A DNA stretch of 64,000 nucleotides. Source: Tardiphaga sp. (GTDB lineage Bacteria > Pseudomonadota > Alphaproteobacteria > Rhizobiales > Xanthobacteraceae). Every line of letters begins with the position of its first letter. Positions within the stretch are counted from its first letter, which is position 1. A program made the translations under genes and the position numbers. The notes under the pieces are model-generated. The model saw only the letters and a list, made by a program, of their open reading frames with translations, searched no databases and was not told where the DNA came from. This document shows, in pieces, positions 1-8,444 of the stretch. Location: the NCBI GenBank assembly GCA_030147505.1, contig JASBVG010000015.1, positions 62,001 to 126,000 of the forward strand, given 5' to 3'.

Positions 1-2
1 AG

Positions 3-1184
3 GCCTGGCGCTTCATGTCCAAGGCCGCCGTGCGCGGCGCGGAGAACTTTCGCTTCTATGCCGATCGCTGCGTCGAGGCGCGCGACGGGCTGAACACGCC
101 GGCGGAAGAGCACTGGAACATTTCCACGCGGGTGCCGATCGGCCCGGTCGGCGTGATCACGCCGTGGAACACGCCCTTCATGCTCTCGACCTGGAAGATC
201 GCGCCTGCCCTCGCCGCGGGTTGCACAGTCGTGCACAAGCCGGCGGAATGGTCGCCGGTCACGGCGGATCTGCTGGCAAAGCTCGCGAAGGAGGCCGGCC
301 TGCCCGACGGCGTGCTCAACACGGTGCATGGCATCGGCGAAGAAGCCGGCAAGGCACTGACCGAACACCCCATCATCAAGGCCATCGCCTTTGTCGGCGA
401 GAGCGCCACGGGGTCGGCAATCATGGCGCAGGGCGCGCCAACGCTGAAGCGCGTGCATTTCGAACTCGGCGGCAAGAATCCGGTGATCGTATTCGACGAC
501 GCCGATCTCGACCGCGCGCTCGATGCCGTGGTCTTCATGATCTATTCGCTGAATGGCGAGCGCTGCACGTCATCGAGCCGGCTGCTGATCCAGAGCAGCA
601 TCGCCGGCACGTTCATCGAGAGGCTCACGGCGCGCGTCAAAGCGCTGAGGATCGGCCACCCGCTCGATCCCGCCACCGAGGTCGGTCCGCTCATTCATGC
701 GCGACATCACGCCAAGGTCTGCAGCTATTTCGACGTCGCCCGCAAGGACGGCGCCACCATCGCGGTCGGCGGCAAGCCGCATGACGGTCCCGGCGGCGGG
801 CACTATGTGCAGCCGACACTGGTGATCGATGCGAAGCCCGGCATGCGGGTGGCGCAGGAAGAGGTGTTCGGCCCGTTCCTCACGGCGATCCCTTTCAAGG
901 ATGAAGCCGAGGCCATCGCCATCGCCAATGACGTGCAATACGGGCTCACCGGTTATGTCTGGACCGCGGAGATGGGCCGTGCATTGCGCGTCGCGGACGC
1001 GCTGGAAGCCGGCATGATCTGGCTCAATTCGGAAAATGTCCGCCATTTGCCGACGCCGTTCGGCGGCATGAAAGCGTCAGGCATCGGCCGCGATGGCGGC
1101 GACTATTCGTTCGACTTCTACATGGAGACGAAACACGTCTCGCTGGCGAAGGGAACGCACAAGATTCAGAGGATGGGTCTGTAA
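3..1184 (+). CDS. NAD(P)-dependent aldehyde dehydrogenase, 5' end cut by window
   Basis: This gene oxidises an aldehyde to a carboxylate. The general base lies in FELGGKNP and the nucleophile in NGERCTSSS (E150 and C184 counted from the first visible Met at 15), and the C-terminus carries the usual PFGGMKASGIGRDGG segment. About 394 residues are visible, whereas the family is near 490-500, and the frame stays open to the window edge, so roughly 100 N-terminal residues lie to the left. Its position before an extradiol dioxygenase and a fumarylacetoacetate-hydrolase-family gene suggests a semialdehyde dehydrogenase such as 5-carboxymethyl-2-hydroxymuconate semialdehyde dehydrogenase (HpaE/HpcC). 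The enzyme class is certain; the substrate is inferred from neighbours. Confidence 0.9.
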   Translation, partial: AWRFMSKAAVRGAENFRFYADRCVEARDGLNTPAEEHWNISTRVPIGPVGVITPWNTPFMLSTWKIAPALAAGCTVVHKPAEWSPVTADLLAKLAKEAGLPDGVLNTVHGIGEEAGKALTEHPIIKAIAFVGESATGSAIMAQGAPTLKRVHFELGGKNPVIVFDDADLDRALDAVVFMIYSLNGERCTSSSRLLIQSSIAGTFIERLTARVKALRIGHPLDPATEVGPLIHARHHAKVCSYFDVARKDGATIAVGGKPHDGPGGGHYVQPTLVIDAKPGMRVAQEEVFGPFLTAIPFKDEAEAIAIANDVQYGLTGYVWTAEMGRALRVADALEAGMIWLNSENVRHLPTPFGGMKASGIGRDGGDYSFDFYMETKHVSLAKGTHKIQRMGL

Positions 1185-1187
1185 CTC

Positions 1188-1284
1188 GTCGTTCCGGGGC
1201 GCGCACTTGCGCGAACCCGGAACCTCAGAATGAGATTCTCCACTTCGAGATTCCGGGTTCGCGCTTCGCGCGCCCCGGAATGAC
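1188..1284. repeat. dispersed palindromic repeat, copy 1 of 4
   Basis: A 97-bp interrupted palindrome begins GTCGTTCCGGGGCGCG and ends CGCGCCCCGGAATGAC. Each half is itself a hairpin (TTCCGGG paired with CCCGGAA), so it resembles a BIME of two REP-like units. Related copies lie at 4814-4925, 14238-14368 and 26864-26962. The right end of this copy supplies an ATG at 1280 in frame with the dioxygenase downstream, which could mislead start prediction. Confidence 0.85.
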
Positions 1285-1300
1285 AGCCAGGAAACGCCAG

Positions 1301-2284
1301 ATGCCCGCACCGGTCCATGTTTTCGACCCGCCCTTCAACATCCTGCGTGCCAGCCATGTGGTGCTGGATGTCACCGATCTCGCAGCGAGCCGAAAATTCT
1401 ACGAGGATATTGTCGGCCTCCATGTCGAGGATGCCGACGGCGACACCGTCTATCTTCGCGCCGTCGAGGAACATCAGCATCACTCGCTGGTGCTGCGCAA
1501 GGCGGCCCATGCGGCCTGCCACCGTCTCGGTTTTCGCGTCGCGAGCGAAAACGATCTCGACAAGGCAGGCGCCTTCTTCGCGACCAATGGCATCGGCTAT
1601 TCCTTTGTCGAGCGCCCGTTCCAGGGCCGCACGCTGCAGGCAACGGATCCGTTCGGCTTCCAGCTCGAACTCCATGCATCCATGGAGAAGCGCCCGCATC
1701 TCCTGCGTCGCTTCGATCTCTACAAGGGCTGCCATCCGCAGCGCCTCGATCATTTCAACGTCTTCGCCGCCGAGCTGCAGGACACGATCGATTTCTACGC
1801 CCGGCTCGGCTTCCGGCTGACTGAATATGCCGAAGAGGACGGCAACAACGGCCGCATCGCCGCGGCCTGGATGCATCGCAAGGGCAACGTTCACGATCTC
1901 GCTTTCACCAATGGCAAGGGACCGCGGCTGCATCACTTCGCCTATTGGGTGCCGACGGCCATGAACATCGTGCATCTGTGCGATGTGATGGCGTCGTCCG
2001 GCTATCTGGCCAATCTCGAACGCGGCCCCGGCCGGCACGGCATCTCCAATGCGTTCTTCCTCTATGTGCGCGATCCCGACGGACACCGGCTGGAGCTCTA
2101 CACCTGCGACTACCAGACCATGGACAGCGATCACGAGCCGCTGCGCTGGTCGCTGAAGGACCCGCGCCGTCAGACCCTGTGGGGCGCTCCCGCCCCGCGC
2201 TCGTGGTTCGAGCAGGGGTCGGTGTTCAATGGGCAAGCCGTGCGCGATCCGCTGTTCGTGGCGGATGTGACGATTGCGGATTGA
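1301..2284 (+). CDS. type I extradiol ring-cleavage dioxygenase (VOC family)
   Basis: The 327-residue protein has two glyoxalase/VOC halves. The C-terminal half carries the metal triad expected of class I extradiol enzymes: H151 in DHFNVF, H212 in LHHFAYW and E265 in HRLELYTCDY. Length and ligand spacing fit the homoprotocatechuate (3,4-dihydroxyphenylacetate) 2,3-dioxygenase branch, which uses Mn or Fe. I chose ATG 1301 because AGGAAA lies six bases upstream; the in-frame ATG at 1280 belongs to the palindromic repeat. The neighbouring aldehyde dehydrogenase and isomerase would process the ring-opened semialdehyde. The exact catechol is not proven by sequence. Confidence 0.88.
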   Translation: MPAPVHVFDPPFNILRASHVVLDVTDLAASRKFYEDIVGLHVEDADGDTVYLRAVEEHQHHSLVLRKAAHAACHRLGFRVASENDLDKAGAFFATNGIGYSFVERPFQGRTLQATDPFGFQLELHASMEKRPHLLRRFDLYKGCHPQRLDHFNVFAAELQDTIDFYARLGFRLTEYAEEDGNNGRIAAAWMHRKGNVHDLAFTNGKGPRLHHFAYWVPTAMNIVHLCDVMASSGYLANLERGPGRHGISNAFFLYVRDPDGHRLELYTCDYQTMDSDHEPLRWSLKDPRRQTLWGAPAPRSWFEQGSVFNGQAVRDPLFVADVTIAD

Positions 2285-2295
2285 GGAGAAAGGTG

Positions 2296-3162
2296 ATGAC
2301 CGCACGCCTCGCGACCTTCACACAAGGCGGCACACTCAAATACGGCGCCGTGACTGATGACGGCATCGTCGATCTCTCCGCGCGTTATGGCGGCGACTAT
2401 CCGACCTTACGCGAAGCCATCGCCCATCACGCCTTGCAGCGCCTGATCGATGCCGCCGCCAACCAGCCCGCGGATTTTGCGCTCGACGATGTCACCTTGC
2501 GGCCGCCGATCCCCTCGCCTGAAAAGATCATCTGCATCGGCGTCAACTATCCGGACCGCAATGCCGAATACAAGGATGGCCAGGACGCACCGAAATTTCC
2601 GTCCATGTTCATGCGCACGCCTCGCTCCTTTGTCGGCCATGGCGCGCCACTGGTGCGGCCGAAGGCATCGACGCAGCTGGATTACGAAGGCGAAGTGGTG
2701 CTGGTGATCGGCAAGGCCGGGCGCCATATCGCCGAGCGCGATGCGCTTGATCACATCGCGGCGCTGACCCTGTGCAACGAAGGCACCATTCGCGACTGGG
2801 TGCGACATGCGAAGTTCAACGTGACGCAGGGCAAGAACTTCGATTCCACCGGCAGCCTCGGACCATGGATCGTGCCATACACCGACGAAAGCCAGATCGC
2901 CGATATCCGCCTCACCACCCATGTGAACGGCGAGTTGCGGCAGGACGACCGCACCTCCCGATTGATGTTCGGCTTCCGTTATCTCCTGAGCTACATCTCG
3001 ACCTTCACCACGCTGGTGCCGGGTGATGTCATCGTCACCGGCACGCCTACCGGCGCCGGTGCGCGTTTCGATCCGCCGCGCTATCTCGTCCCCGGCGACG
3101 TGATCGAGATCGAGGCGGACGGCATCGGCACCTTGCGCAATGGCGTGATCGACGAAGAATAA
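2296..3162 (+). CDS. fumarylacetoacetate hydrolase family protein
   Basis: The 288-residue protein contains the FAH fold signature: KIICIGVNYPDR, the metal-binding DYEGEVVLVIG segment, and the closing VTGTPTGAG plus GDVIEIEADGIGTLRNGV. Such enzymes hydrolyse, isomerise or decarboxylate beta-keto or 2-hydroxydienoic acids; after an HpaD-type dioxygenase the likely job is 5-oxopent-3-ene-1,2,5-tricarboxylate decarboxylase / HHDD isomerase (HpaG/HpcE). The open frame extends upstream into the dioxygenase, but ATG 2296 has GGAGAAAGG just before it and starts the conserved MTARLATF N-terminus. The gap to the dioxygenase stop is 11 bases, so the genes are co-transcribed. Confidence 0.9.
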   Translation: MTARLATFTQGGTLKYGAVTDDGIVDLSARYGGDYPTLREAIAHHALQRLIDAAANQPADFALDDVTLRPPIPSPEKIICIGVNYPDRNAEYKDGQDAPKFPSMFMRTPRSFVGHGAPLVRPKASTQLDYEGEVVLVIGKAGRHIAERDALDHIAALTLCNEGTIRDWVRHAKFNVTQGKNFDSTGSLGPWIVPYTDESQIADIRLTTHVNGELRQDDRTSRLMFGFRYLLSYISTFTTLVPGDVIVTGTPTGAGARFDPPRYLVPGDVIEIEADGIGTLRNGVIDEE

Positions 3163-3177
3163 GGTTTGGGAGTACGC

Positions 3178-4803
3178 ATGACTGTTCTCACCGGCGGCGA
3201 AGCCATCGTCAGCGGGCTGAAGGCCCACGACATCGACACCGTGTTCGGCCTGCCGGGCGCGCAGGTCTATGGCCTGTTCGATGCTTTCCATCAGGCGAAG
3301 CTGAACGTCATCGGCGCGCGGCATGAGCAGGCCTGCGGCTACATGGCCTTCGGCTATGCGCGCGCCTCCGGCAAGCCCGGCGTGTTCAGTGTAGTGCCCG
3401 GCCCCGGCATTCTCAATGCCAGCGCTGCGATGCTGACGGCGTTCGGCTGCAACGAGCCGGTCATGTGTCTCACCGGGCAGGTGCCCACCGATTATCTGGG
3501 GAAAGGTCGCGGACATCTGCATGAGATGCCGGACCAGCTCGCAACCCTGCGCAGCTTCGTCAAATGGGCCGAGCGGATCGAATATCCCGCGGACGCGCCA
3601 ACCAAGGTCGCACGCGGCTTCCAGGAGATGATGTCGGGCCGCCGCGGCCCGGTCGCGTTGGAAATGCCGTGGGACGTGTTCACGCAGAAAGCCGAGACGG
3701 CTGACGCGACGACGCTCGCGCCGTTCATGGCCCCCTCGCCTGACCCCGACCGCATCAAGGCCGCGGCTGCGCTGATCAAGGCGGCCAAGGCGCCGATGAT
3801 CTTTGTCGGTGCCGGCGCGATGGACGCCGGTGCAGAAATCCTCGAACTCGCCGAGATGATCGATGCGCCCGTGGTCGCGTTCCGCTCCGGCCGCGGCATT
3901 GTCAGCAATGCGCATGAGCTCGGCCTGACCATGGCGGCTGCCTATAACCTCTGGCCGCAGGCCGACCTCATGATCGGCATCGGCTCGCGCATGGAATTGC
4001 CGGCAACGTTCCGCTGGCCGTTCAAGCCGGATGGATTGAAGTCCATTCGCATCGATATCGATCCCGTCGAGATGCGGCGGCTGACCGTCGATGCGCCGAT
4101 CAGTGCGGACGCGGCGGAAGGCACGCGCGCTCTTGCGGCTGCGGTGAGCAAGGCCGGATATACGAGAACAACAGGCCGCCGCGAGGCCATCCGCGCGGCC
4201 TCCGCGAAAGCTGCGAAGGACATCCAGGCGGTCCAGCCGCAGATGGACTACCTCACCATCCTGCGCGATGTGCTGCCGGAGAACGCCATCGTCACCGACG
4301 AGCTGTCGCAGGTCGGCTTCACGTCCTGGTATGGCTTCCCGGTCTATCAGCCGCGCACCTTCATCACCTCGGGCTATCAGGGCACGCTCGGCTCGGGCTT
4401 CCCCACCGCGCTCGGCGCCAAGGTCGCGCATCCCGATCGGCCGGTGGTGGCGATCACTGGCGACGGCGGCTTCATGTTCGCGGTGCAGGAACTGGCCACC
4501 GCCGTGCAGTTCAAGATCGGCGTGGTGGTGCTGGTGTTCGACAACAATGCCTATGGCAATGTCCGCCGCGACCAGCTCAACGTGTTCGCCGGCCGCGTGG
4601 TGGCGGCAGATCTGGTCAATCCGGATTTCGTGAAACTGGCGGAGTCGTTCGGTGTTGCTGCTGCGCGGGTAAAATCGCCGGCAGAGTTTCGGCCGGCGCT
4701 CGAAAAGGCGCTGGCGGATGGCGGGCCGTATCTGATCGCGATCGACGTACCACGGGACTCCGAGGTGAGTCCGTGGGCATTCATTCATCCGAAGAAGCCA
4801 TAG
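3178..4803 (+). CDS. thiamine diphosphate-dependent enzyme, acetolactate synthase-like
   Basis: The 541-residue protein has the three-domain ThDP layout: a pyrimidine-binding domain with catalytic Glu E50 (ARHEQACGYMAFGYAR), a central domain, and a PP-binding domain with GDGGFMF...DNNAYGN (GDG-X-NN Mg/ThDP motif, about residues 425-460). ATG 3178 is preceded by GGGAG at five bases; an upstream in-frame TTG is less likely. It lies 15 bases after the FAH-family gene, so it belongs to the same operon. Acetolactate-synthase-like enzymes in catabolic operons often decarboxylate or carboligate 2-oxo acids (for example a phenylpyruvate-like substrate), but the substrate here cannot be read. Confidence 0.88.
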   Translation: MTVLTGGEAIVSGLKAHDIDTVFGLPGAQVYGLFDAFHQAKLNVIGARHEQACGYMAFGYARASGKPGVFSVVPGPGILNASAAMLTAFGCNEPVMCLTGQVPTDYLGKGRGHLHEMPDQLATLRSFVKWAERIEYPADAPTKVARGFQEMMSGRRGPVALEMPWDVFTQKAETADATTLAPFMAPSPDPDRIKAAAALIKAAKAPMIFVGAGAMDAGAEILELAEMIDAPVVAFRSGRGIVSNAHELGLTMAAAYNLWPQADLMIGIGSRMELPATFRWPFKPDGLKSIRIDIDPVEMRRLTVDAPISADAAEGTRALAAAVSKAGYTRTTGRREAIRAASAKAAKDIQAVQPQMDYLTILRDVLPENAIVTDELSQVGFTSWYGFPVYQPRTFITSGYQGTLGSGFPTALGAKVAHPDRPVVAITGDGGFMFAVQELATAVQFKIGVVVLVFDNNAYGNVRRDQLNVFAGRVVAADLVNPDFVKLAESFGVAAARVKSPAEFRPALEKALADGGPYLIAIDVPRDSEVSPWAFIHPKKP

Positions 4804-4813
4804 GCGACAAGCT

Positions 4814-4925
4814 GTCATTCCGGGGCGCTCGCATCGCGAGCGAACCCGGAATCGCGGAGTGAGACGTGCCGGAGTCAGGCCACATCGAGGTTCCGGGTTC
4901 GCGCTTTCGCGCGCCCCGGAACGAC
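4814..4925. repeat. dispersed palindromic repeat, copy 2 of 4
   Basis: This 112-bp element starts GTCATTCCGGGGCGCTCG and ends GCGCCCCGGAACGAC. It sits between the convergent ThDP-enzyme and binding-protein genes, where its stems may also end transcription. The central spacer differs from the other copies while the arms are conserved. Confidence 0.85.
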
Positions 4926-4935
4926 GAGGACGAGA

Positions 4936-6150
4936 CTACTGCTTCAGCGGCGGATCGAGCTGCGTGCAGCCGCCCTCGCTGATCGGGCGCATGATGTCCG
5001 CGGCCTTCACCTTGCCTTTGATCTTCAGCAGGTCCCAATCGCTCTTCACTTCCGACGGTTTCTTCACTTCCGCCAGCAGCATGTCATTCATCAGCCGGCC
5101 GTCCTCGCGAACCTTGGCACCCGGCGCGAAGAAATCATCCACCGGCATCGCCTTCATCTGCCGCATCACCTTGAGGCCATCGTTATCGTTGGCGGCTTCG
5201 GCGGCGCGCAGATAGTGCTTCACGGCGCTGTAGACGCCGGCCTGTGCATGGGTCGGCATCTTGCCGTGCTTGACCATGAAGCGCTTGCCGAAGTCGCGGC
5301 TGGCGTCGTCATTGTCCCAGTAATAGCCCTCGAGATACTGCACGCCCTGCGTGGCTTCGGAGCCCAGCGCCTTCACCGAGGTGAGATAGAAAATCAGCAC
5401 CGCGAGCTTCTGCTTGCCTTCGCCGATCTGGAATTCGCGCGCCTGCTTGATGTTGGTGACAGTATCGCCGGACGCATTGGCGAGCGCGATCACCTTGGCG
5501 CCCGAGGATTGGGCCTGCAGCAGGAAGGACGAGAAGTCCATGGTGCCGACCGGATGTTTCACCGCGCCGAGAACCTTGCCGCCGGCAGCTTCCACCACCT
5601 TCGAGACTTCCGCCTGCATGGCGATGCCGAAGGCATAGTCCGCGGTGATGAAGAACCAGGTGTCGCCGCCATCCTTCACCACGGCTTTCGCGATGCCTTG
5701 TGCGAGCGAATAGGTATCGTAGAGCCACATGGCGGCGGTCGGCGCGCATTGCTTGCCGAACACATCGGCGGTGGCGGAGCCCACATGCACCAGCACCTTG
5801 CCGCGCTCACGCGCAAGGTTCTGTACGCCAAGCGAAATGGCGGAATTACCGATATCGAAGATGGCGTCCACGCCCTGCTGATCATAGAGATCGCGCGCCA
5901 GCGAAATGCCGATATCCGTCTTGTTCTGATGATCCGGACCGAGCAGTTTTACAGGCTGGCCGCGCACCTTGCCGCCAATATCGTCGATGGCGAGCTGCGC
6001 CGCCACCACGCTGCCAACGCCGCCCGCGTCGGAGAAGACGGAGCTCTTGTCGTTCAGGACGGCGATGGAAAGTGGCTTGGTGATCGGCTCGGCGAAGGCG
6101 GCCGTGTTCAGACACAGAGCAGCGATCGCCAGCAGGCCCGTTCGGGTCAT
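4936..6150 (-). CDS. ABC transporter substrate-binding protein, branched-chain amino acid (Leu/Ile/Val-binding) type
   Basis: The 404-residue precursor has a Sec signal peptide (MTRTGLLAIAALCLNTAAFA, cleavage after FA-E). The type I periplasmic binding fold follows, beginning PLSIAVLNDKSSVFSDAGG, with PDHQNKTDIG in the first lobe. No permease or ATPase is adjacent, so it is an orphan receptor that must share a Liv-type transporter. Alphaproteobacteria use many such proteins for aromatic acids, which fits the neighbouring meta-cleavage genes. GAGGAAA precedes ATG 6150. A perfect 18-bp palindrome at 6219-6236 lies upstream. Confidence 0.88.
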   Translation of the reverse strand: MTRTGLLAIAALCLNTAAFAEPITKPLSIAVLNDKSSVFSDAGGVGSVVAAQLAIDDIGGKVRGQPVKLLGPDHQNKTDIGISLARDLYDQQGVDAIFDIGNSAISLGVQNLARERGKVLVHVGSATADVFGKQCAPTAAMWLYDTYSLAQGIAKAVVKDGGDTWFFITADYAFGIAMQAEVSKVVEAAGGKVLGAVKHPVGTMDFSSFLLQAQSSGAKVIALANASGDTVTNIKQAREFQIGEGKQKLAVLIFYLTSVKALGSEATQGVQYLEGYYWDNDDASRDFGKRFMVKHGKMPTHAQAGVYSAVKHYLRAAEAANDNDGLKVMRQMKAMPVDDFFAPGAKVREDGRLMNDMLLAEVKKPSEVKSDWDLLKIKGKVKAADIMRPISEGGCTQLDPPLKQ

Positions 6151-6218
6151 TGGTCGTTTCCTCGTTTTGGTTTTTATGGAGGAAGCGTAACGACGGCGGA
6201 CAAGGTTGGGAAGCAGAT

Positions 6219-6236
6219 TTTAATCGTGCGATTAAA
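6219..6236. promoter_or_regulatory. 18-bp palindrome, candidate operator
   Basis: TTTAATCGTGCGATTAAA has perfect 8-bp arms around a two-base centre. It lies 69-86 bases upstream of the binding-protein start and just downstream of the alkB stop at 6241. No T-tract follows it on the minus strand, so an operator for the binding-protein gene is likelier than an alkB terminator. Confidence 0.5.
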
Positions 6237-6240
6237 TCGC

Positions 6241-6891
6241 CTATCTCGTCTTGCGGAATGTGAGATTGATGCGCTGGGCACCCATTACGGGATGCTCGCC
6301 ATCGGGCAGCGGCGCGACACCGTGATAAGCGAGACGCGACGGCCCGCCCCACACGACCACGTCGCCATGGGTGAGACGATACCGCCTCGCAGCCGCGCTG
6401 CGCGTCAGGCCGCCGAACAGGAATGTCGCCGGCAGGCCGAGCGAGACGGATACGATGGGCGCGCCGAGATCGAGTTCGTCCTTGTCCTGATGCAGCGATA
6501 GTTTCGCGCCGGGCTTGTAGCGATTGATCAGGCAGGCATCGGGGGTAAATCCGTCATAGCCGCCTTCCGCGGCCGCACGCGCTGCGAGGCTGCGCAGCGA
6601 TAGCGGCATCTCCGGCCAGTGGAGGCCGCTATCGGGATCGACGGGATCGTAACGATAGCCGCTACTATCAGACACCCACCCGACGCGTCCGCAATTGGTC
6701 ATCGCCACCGACATGGTGTGTCCGCCAGGCGTGATGAGATGGCGGAATGGAGCAACCTTCACGATGGCGCGAAGATCGGCCAGCAGCGCCTGTTCGTCAT
6801 CGCCGACACAGGCACGCAAAAGTGCCGCGCCGTCACCGAGTTCCTCGCGCACGGGCTGGGCATCGTTGATCGCAGCAAACAGATCGGTCAT
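6241..6891 (-). CDS. alkB: AlkB, alpha-ketoglutarate-dependent DNA dealkylase
   Basis: The 216-residue protein repairs N1-methyladenine and N3-methylcytosine by oxidative demethylation. The Fe(II) triad is visible as H134-x-D136 (SLHQDKDE) and H190 (AYHGVAPL). The 2-oxoglutarate arginines are in RINLTFR (R207, R213), spaced as in Escherichia coli AlkB (H131, D133, H187, R204, R210). The nucleotide-recognition lid TPGGHTMSVAMTNCGRVGWVSD is near the N-terminus. It starts four bases after a second dioxygenase gene, so the pair is one transcript. No Ada regulator is nearby. Confidence 0.95.
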   Translation of the reverse strand: MTDLFAAINDAQPVREELGDGAALLRACVGDDEQALLADLRAIVKVAPFRHLITPGGHTMSVAMTNCGRVGWVSDSSGYRYDPVDPDSGLHWPEMPLSLRSLAARAAAEGGYDGFTPDACLINRYKPGAKLSLHQDKDELDLGAPIVSVSLGLPATFLFGGLTRSAAARRYRLTHGDVVVWGGPSRLAYHGVAPLPDGEHPVMGAQRINLTFRKTR

Positions 6892-6895
6892 TCAC

Positions 6896-7630
6896 TCACT
6901 TTGCGTCGTGAAAAATCACGCCGAGCGTATGGCGCCGGCCCGTCTTAACACGACTGACGCCGTGGCGCAGGTTGACGCGATAGCTGCCGCGGGTGCCTTG
7001 CACAGGGCGGTGATGCACGGCGAACACGACGGCATCGCCCTGCGTCAGCGCGACCACTTCGGCGCGCGACTGCATGCGCGGGCGCTGCTCGGTGAGCACG
7101 AATTCACCACCCGTAAAATCCTCGCCCGGCTGCGACAGCAGGATCGCCACCTGCAACGGGAAGACGTGCTCGCCGTAGAGATCCTGATGCAGACAGTTGT
7201 AGTCGCCGGGATCGTATTGCAGCAGCAGTGGTGTCGGACGGGTCTGGCCGGCATCATGGCAGCGCCTGAGGAACGCGAAGTGATCGGCGGGAAAACGGGC
7301 GTCGATCCCCATGGTCTCGTTCCAGCGATTGGCGATGGCGCTGAGCGGGCCATAGAGCGCGGGACGCAGCGACGCGATGGGATCTGGCAGCGGATAGTTG
7401 AAATATTTGTATTCGCCACGGCCGAAGCCATGGCGCGCCATCACGATGCGGCTGCGGAAGCGGGCGTCATCGGGATAGAGCGCTGACAGCGCGCTGCATT
7501 CCTCAGGCGTGAGGAGTTTGTCGAAAACCGCGCAGCCCTGCGCGTCGAGATCGTCGCTGATGCGCTGCCAGTCGAGGGTATCGAGGCGCGTGTCGCGTGC
7601 CGGACGTTTGGCGAGAGTCGCAGTGGGCAT
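6896..7630 (-). CDS. Fe(II)/2-oxoglutarate oxygenase upstream of alkB
   Basis: The 244-residue protein has a double-stranded beta-helix Fe(II)/2OG core: H148-x-D150 (CLHQDLYG), distal H223 (LRHGVSRV) and a 2OG-binding basic residue near R233. It is not an AlkB paralogue by sequence; the HGVSRV segment looks more like prolyl-hydroxylase-type enzymes. It is the first gene of a two-gene unit with alkB, which suggests a role in alkylation or oxidative damage response. The substrate is unknown. Confidence 0.85.
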   Translation of the reverse strand: MPTATLAKRPARDTRLDTLDWQRISDDLDAQGCAVFDKLLTPEECSALSALYPDDARFRSRIVMARHGFGRGEYKYFNYPLPDPIASLRPALYGPLSAIANRWNETMGIDARFPADHFAFLRRCHDAGQTRPTPLLLQYDPGDYNCLHQDLYGEHVFPLQVAILLSQPGEDFTGGEFVLTEQRPRMQSRAEVVALTQGDAVVFAVHHRPVQGTRGSYRVNLRHGVSRVKTGRRHTLGVIFHDAK

Positions 7631-7732
7631 GATGCAGCCGCTCCGTATCGCGTGCCGATCGTCGGCAACAGGTGGGGCCGCATTGTGGAATATCGGGTGG
7701 CCGAGGCCACCCGATTTCCGAATGTCTGGAGC

Positions 7733-8419
7733 TTAACCGACCACCGGCAGGGTCTTGATGTCATAGCCGTGGCTGATCTTGCGCTTCAACACGGGGTCTT
7801 CGATTTCGTAATCGAAGCGATCGGCCGGGCGGATGCCGCCCTTGGCGGCAAAGGTGCCGCCGAACATCGCGGTGCCGTCGGGCAGCTTGTCGGCGTCGAA
7901 GCCCTTCCTGATGAGGTCGGCAACCGGCAGCATGCCGCTCAGCTTGCCTTCCTGGTACAGCACCTTCTCGCCCTTGATGGTGGCCCAGGAGCGCAGGATG
8001 ATCTCGTCCCAATGCGGGAGGACTTCTTCGAGCGCCCACACTACCGGTGCGATCGGCTTGTCGCACATCTGCTTCGACACGGTGATGTTGTAGGTCTCGA
8101 CCTGGCGGTCAGTGTGGTCGGAACCGACACCGACATAGGTCTTGCCGCCGGACGCGATCAGGCAGAACTCCACCTCGCCCGACGAATTCACATCGGTGCA
8201 TTCGATCATGCCGTGGGTGGTGAAGCGGCGCGCGGCGCAGCGATAATAGATCGGCGTGGTGGCGGGCGGGGCGATGCCGAGTTCCTGCAGCTCCTTGATG
8301 TGATGATCGCGCGCAACCGGATCGCGGCCGGTCCAGCCGGCGATAACGCCCTGGGTCAGCGTGATCGAAAGCGGCGTCTGCGCGCCCTTGGCGTCGAGCG
8401 TGAGTGCGATGGTGGTCAT
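7733..8419 (-). CDS. DUF2848 family protein
   Basis: The 228-residue protein matches what I recall of DUF2848, a family of unknown activity found beside amidases and hydrolases. Visible features are YYRCAARRFTTHG, a VGVGSDHTDR motif with potential metal or acid/base residues, and a conserved C-terminal MFGGTFAAKGG segment. No signal peptide or membrane helix is seen. It is last of a four-gene leftward operon (atuA, atuA C-terminal part, amidase, this gene) and starts 25 bases after the amidase stop. An AAGGA ribosome site precedes ATG 8419. Confidence 0.85.
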   Translation of the reverse strand: MTTIALTLDAKGAQTPLSITLTQGVIAGWTGRDPVARDHHIKELQELGIAPPATTPIYYRCAARRFTTHGMIECTDVNSSGEVEFCLIASGGKTYVGVGSDHTDRQVETYNITVSKQMCDKPIAPVVWALEEVLPHWDEIILRSWATIKGEKVLYQEGKLSGMLPVADLIRKGFDADKLPDGTAMFGGTFAAKGGIRPADRFDYEIEDPVLKRKISHGYDIKTLPVVG

Positions 8420-8444
8420 CGAGTATCGTCCTTGAGGTCAGAGA

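Noticed and set aside
2407..4818. Minus-strand open frame of 803 codons
   Set aside because: It is antisense to two well-supported genes (FAH family and ThDP enzyme). Its length reflects high GC at third codon positions, and the translation is His/Arg/Asp-rich with no recognisable domain.
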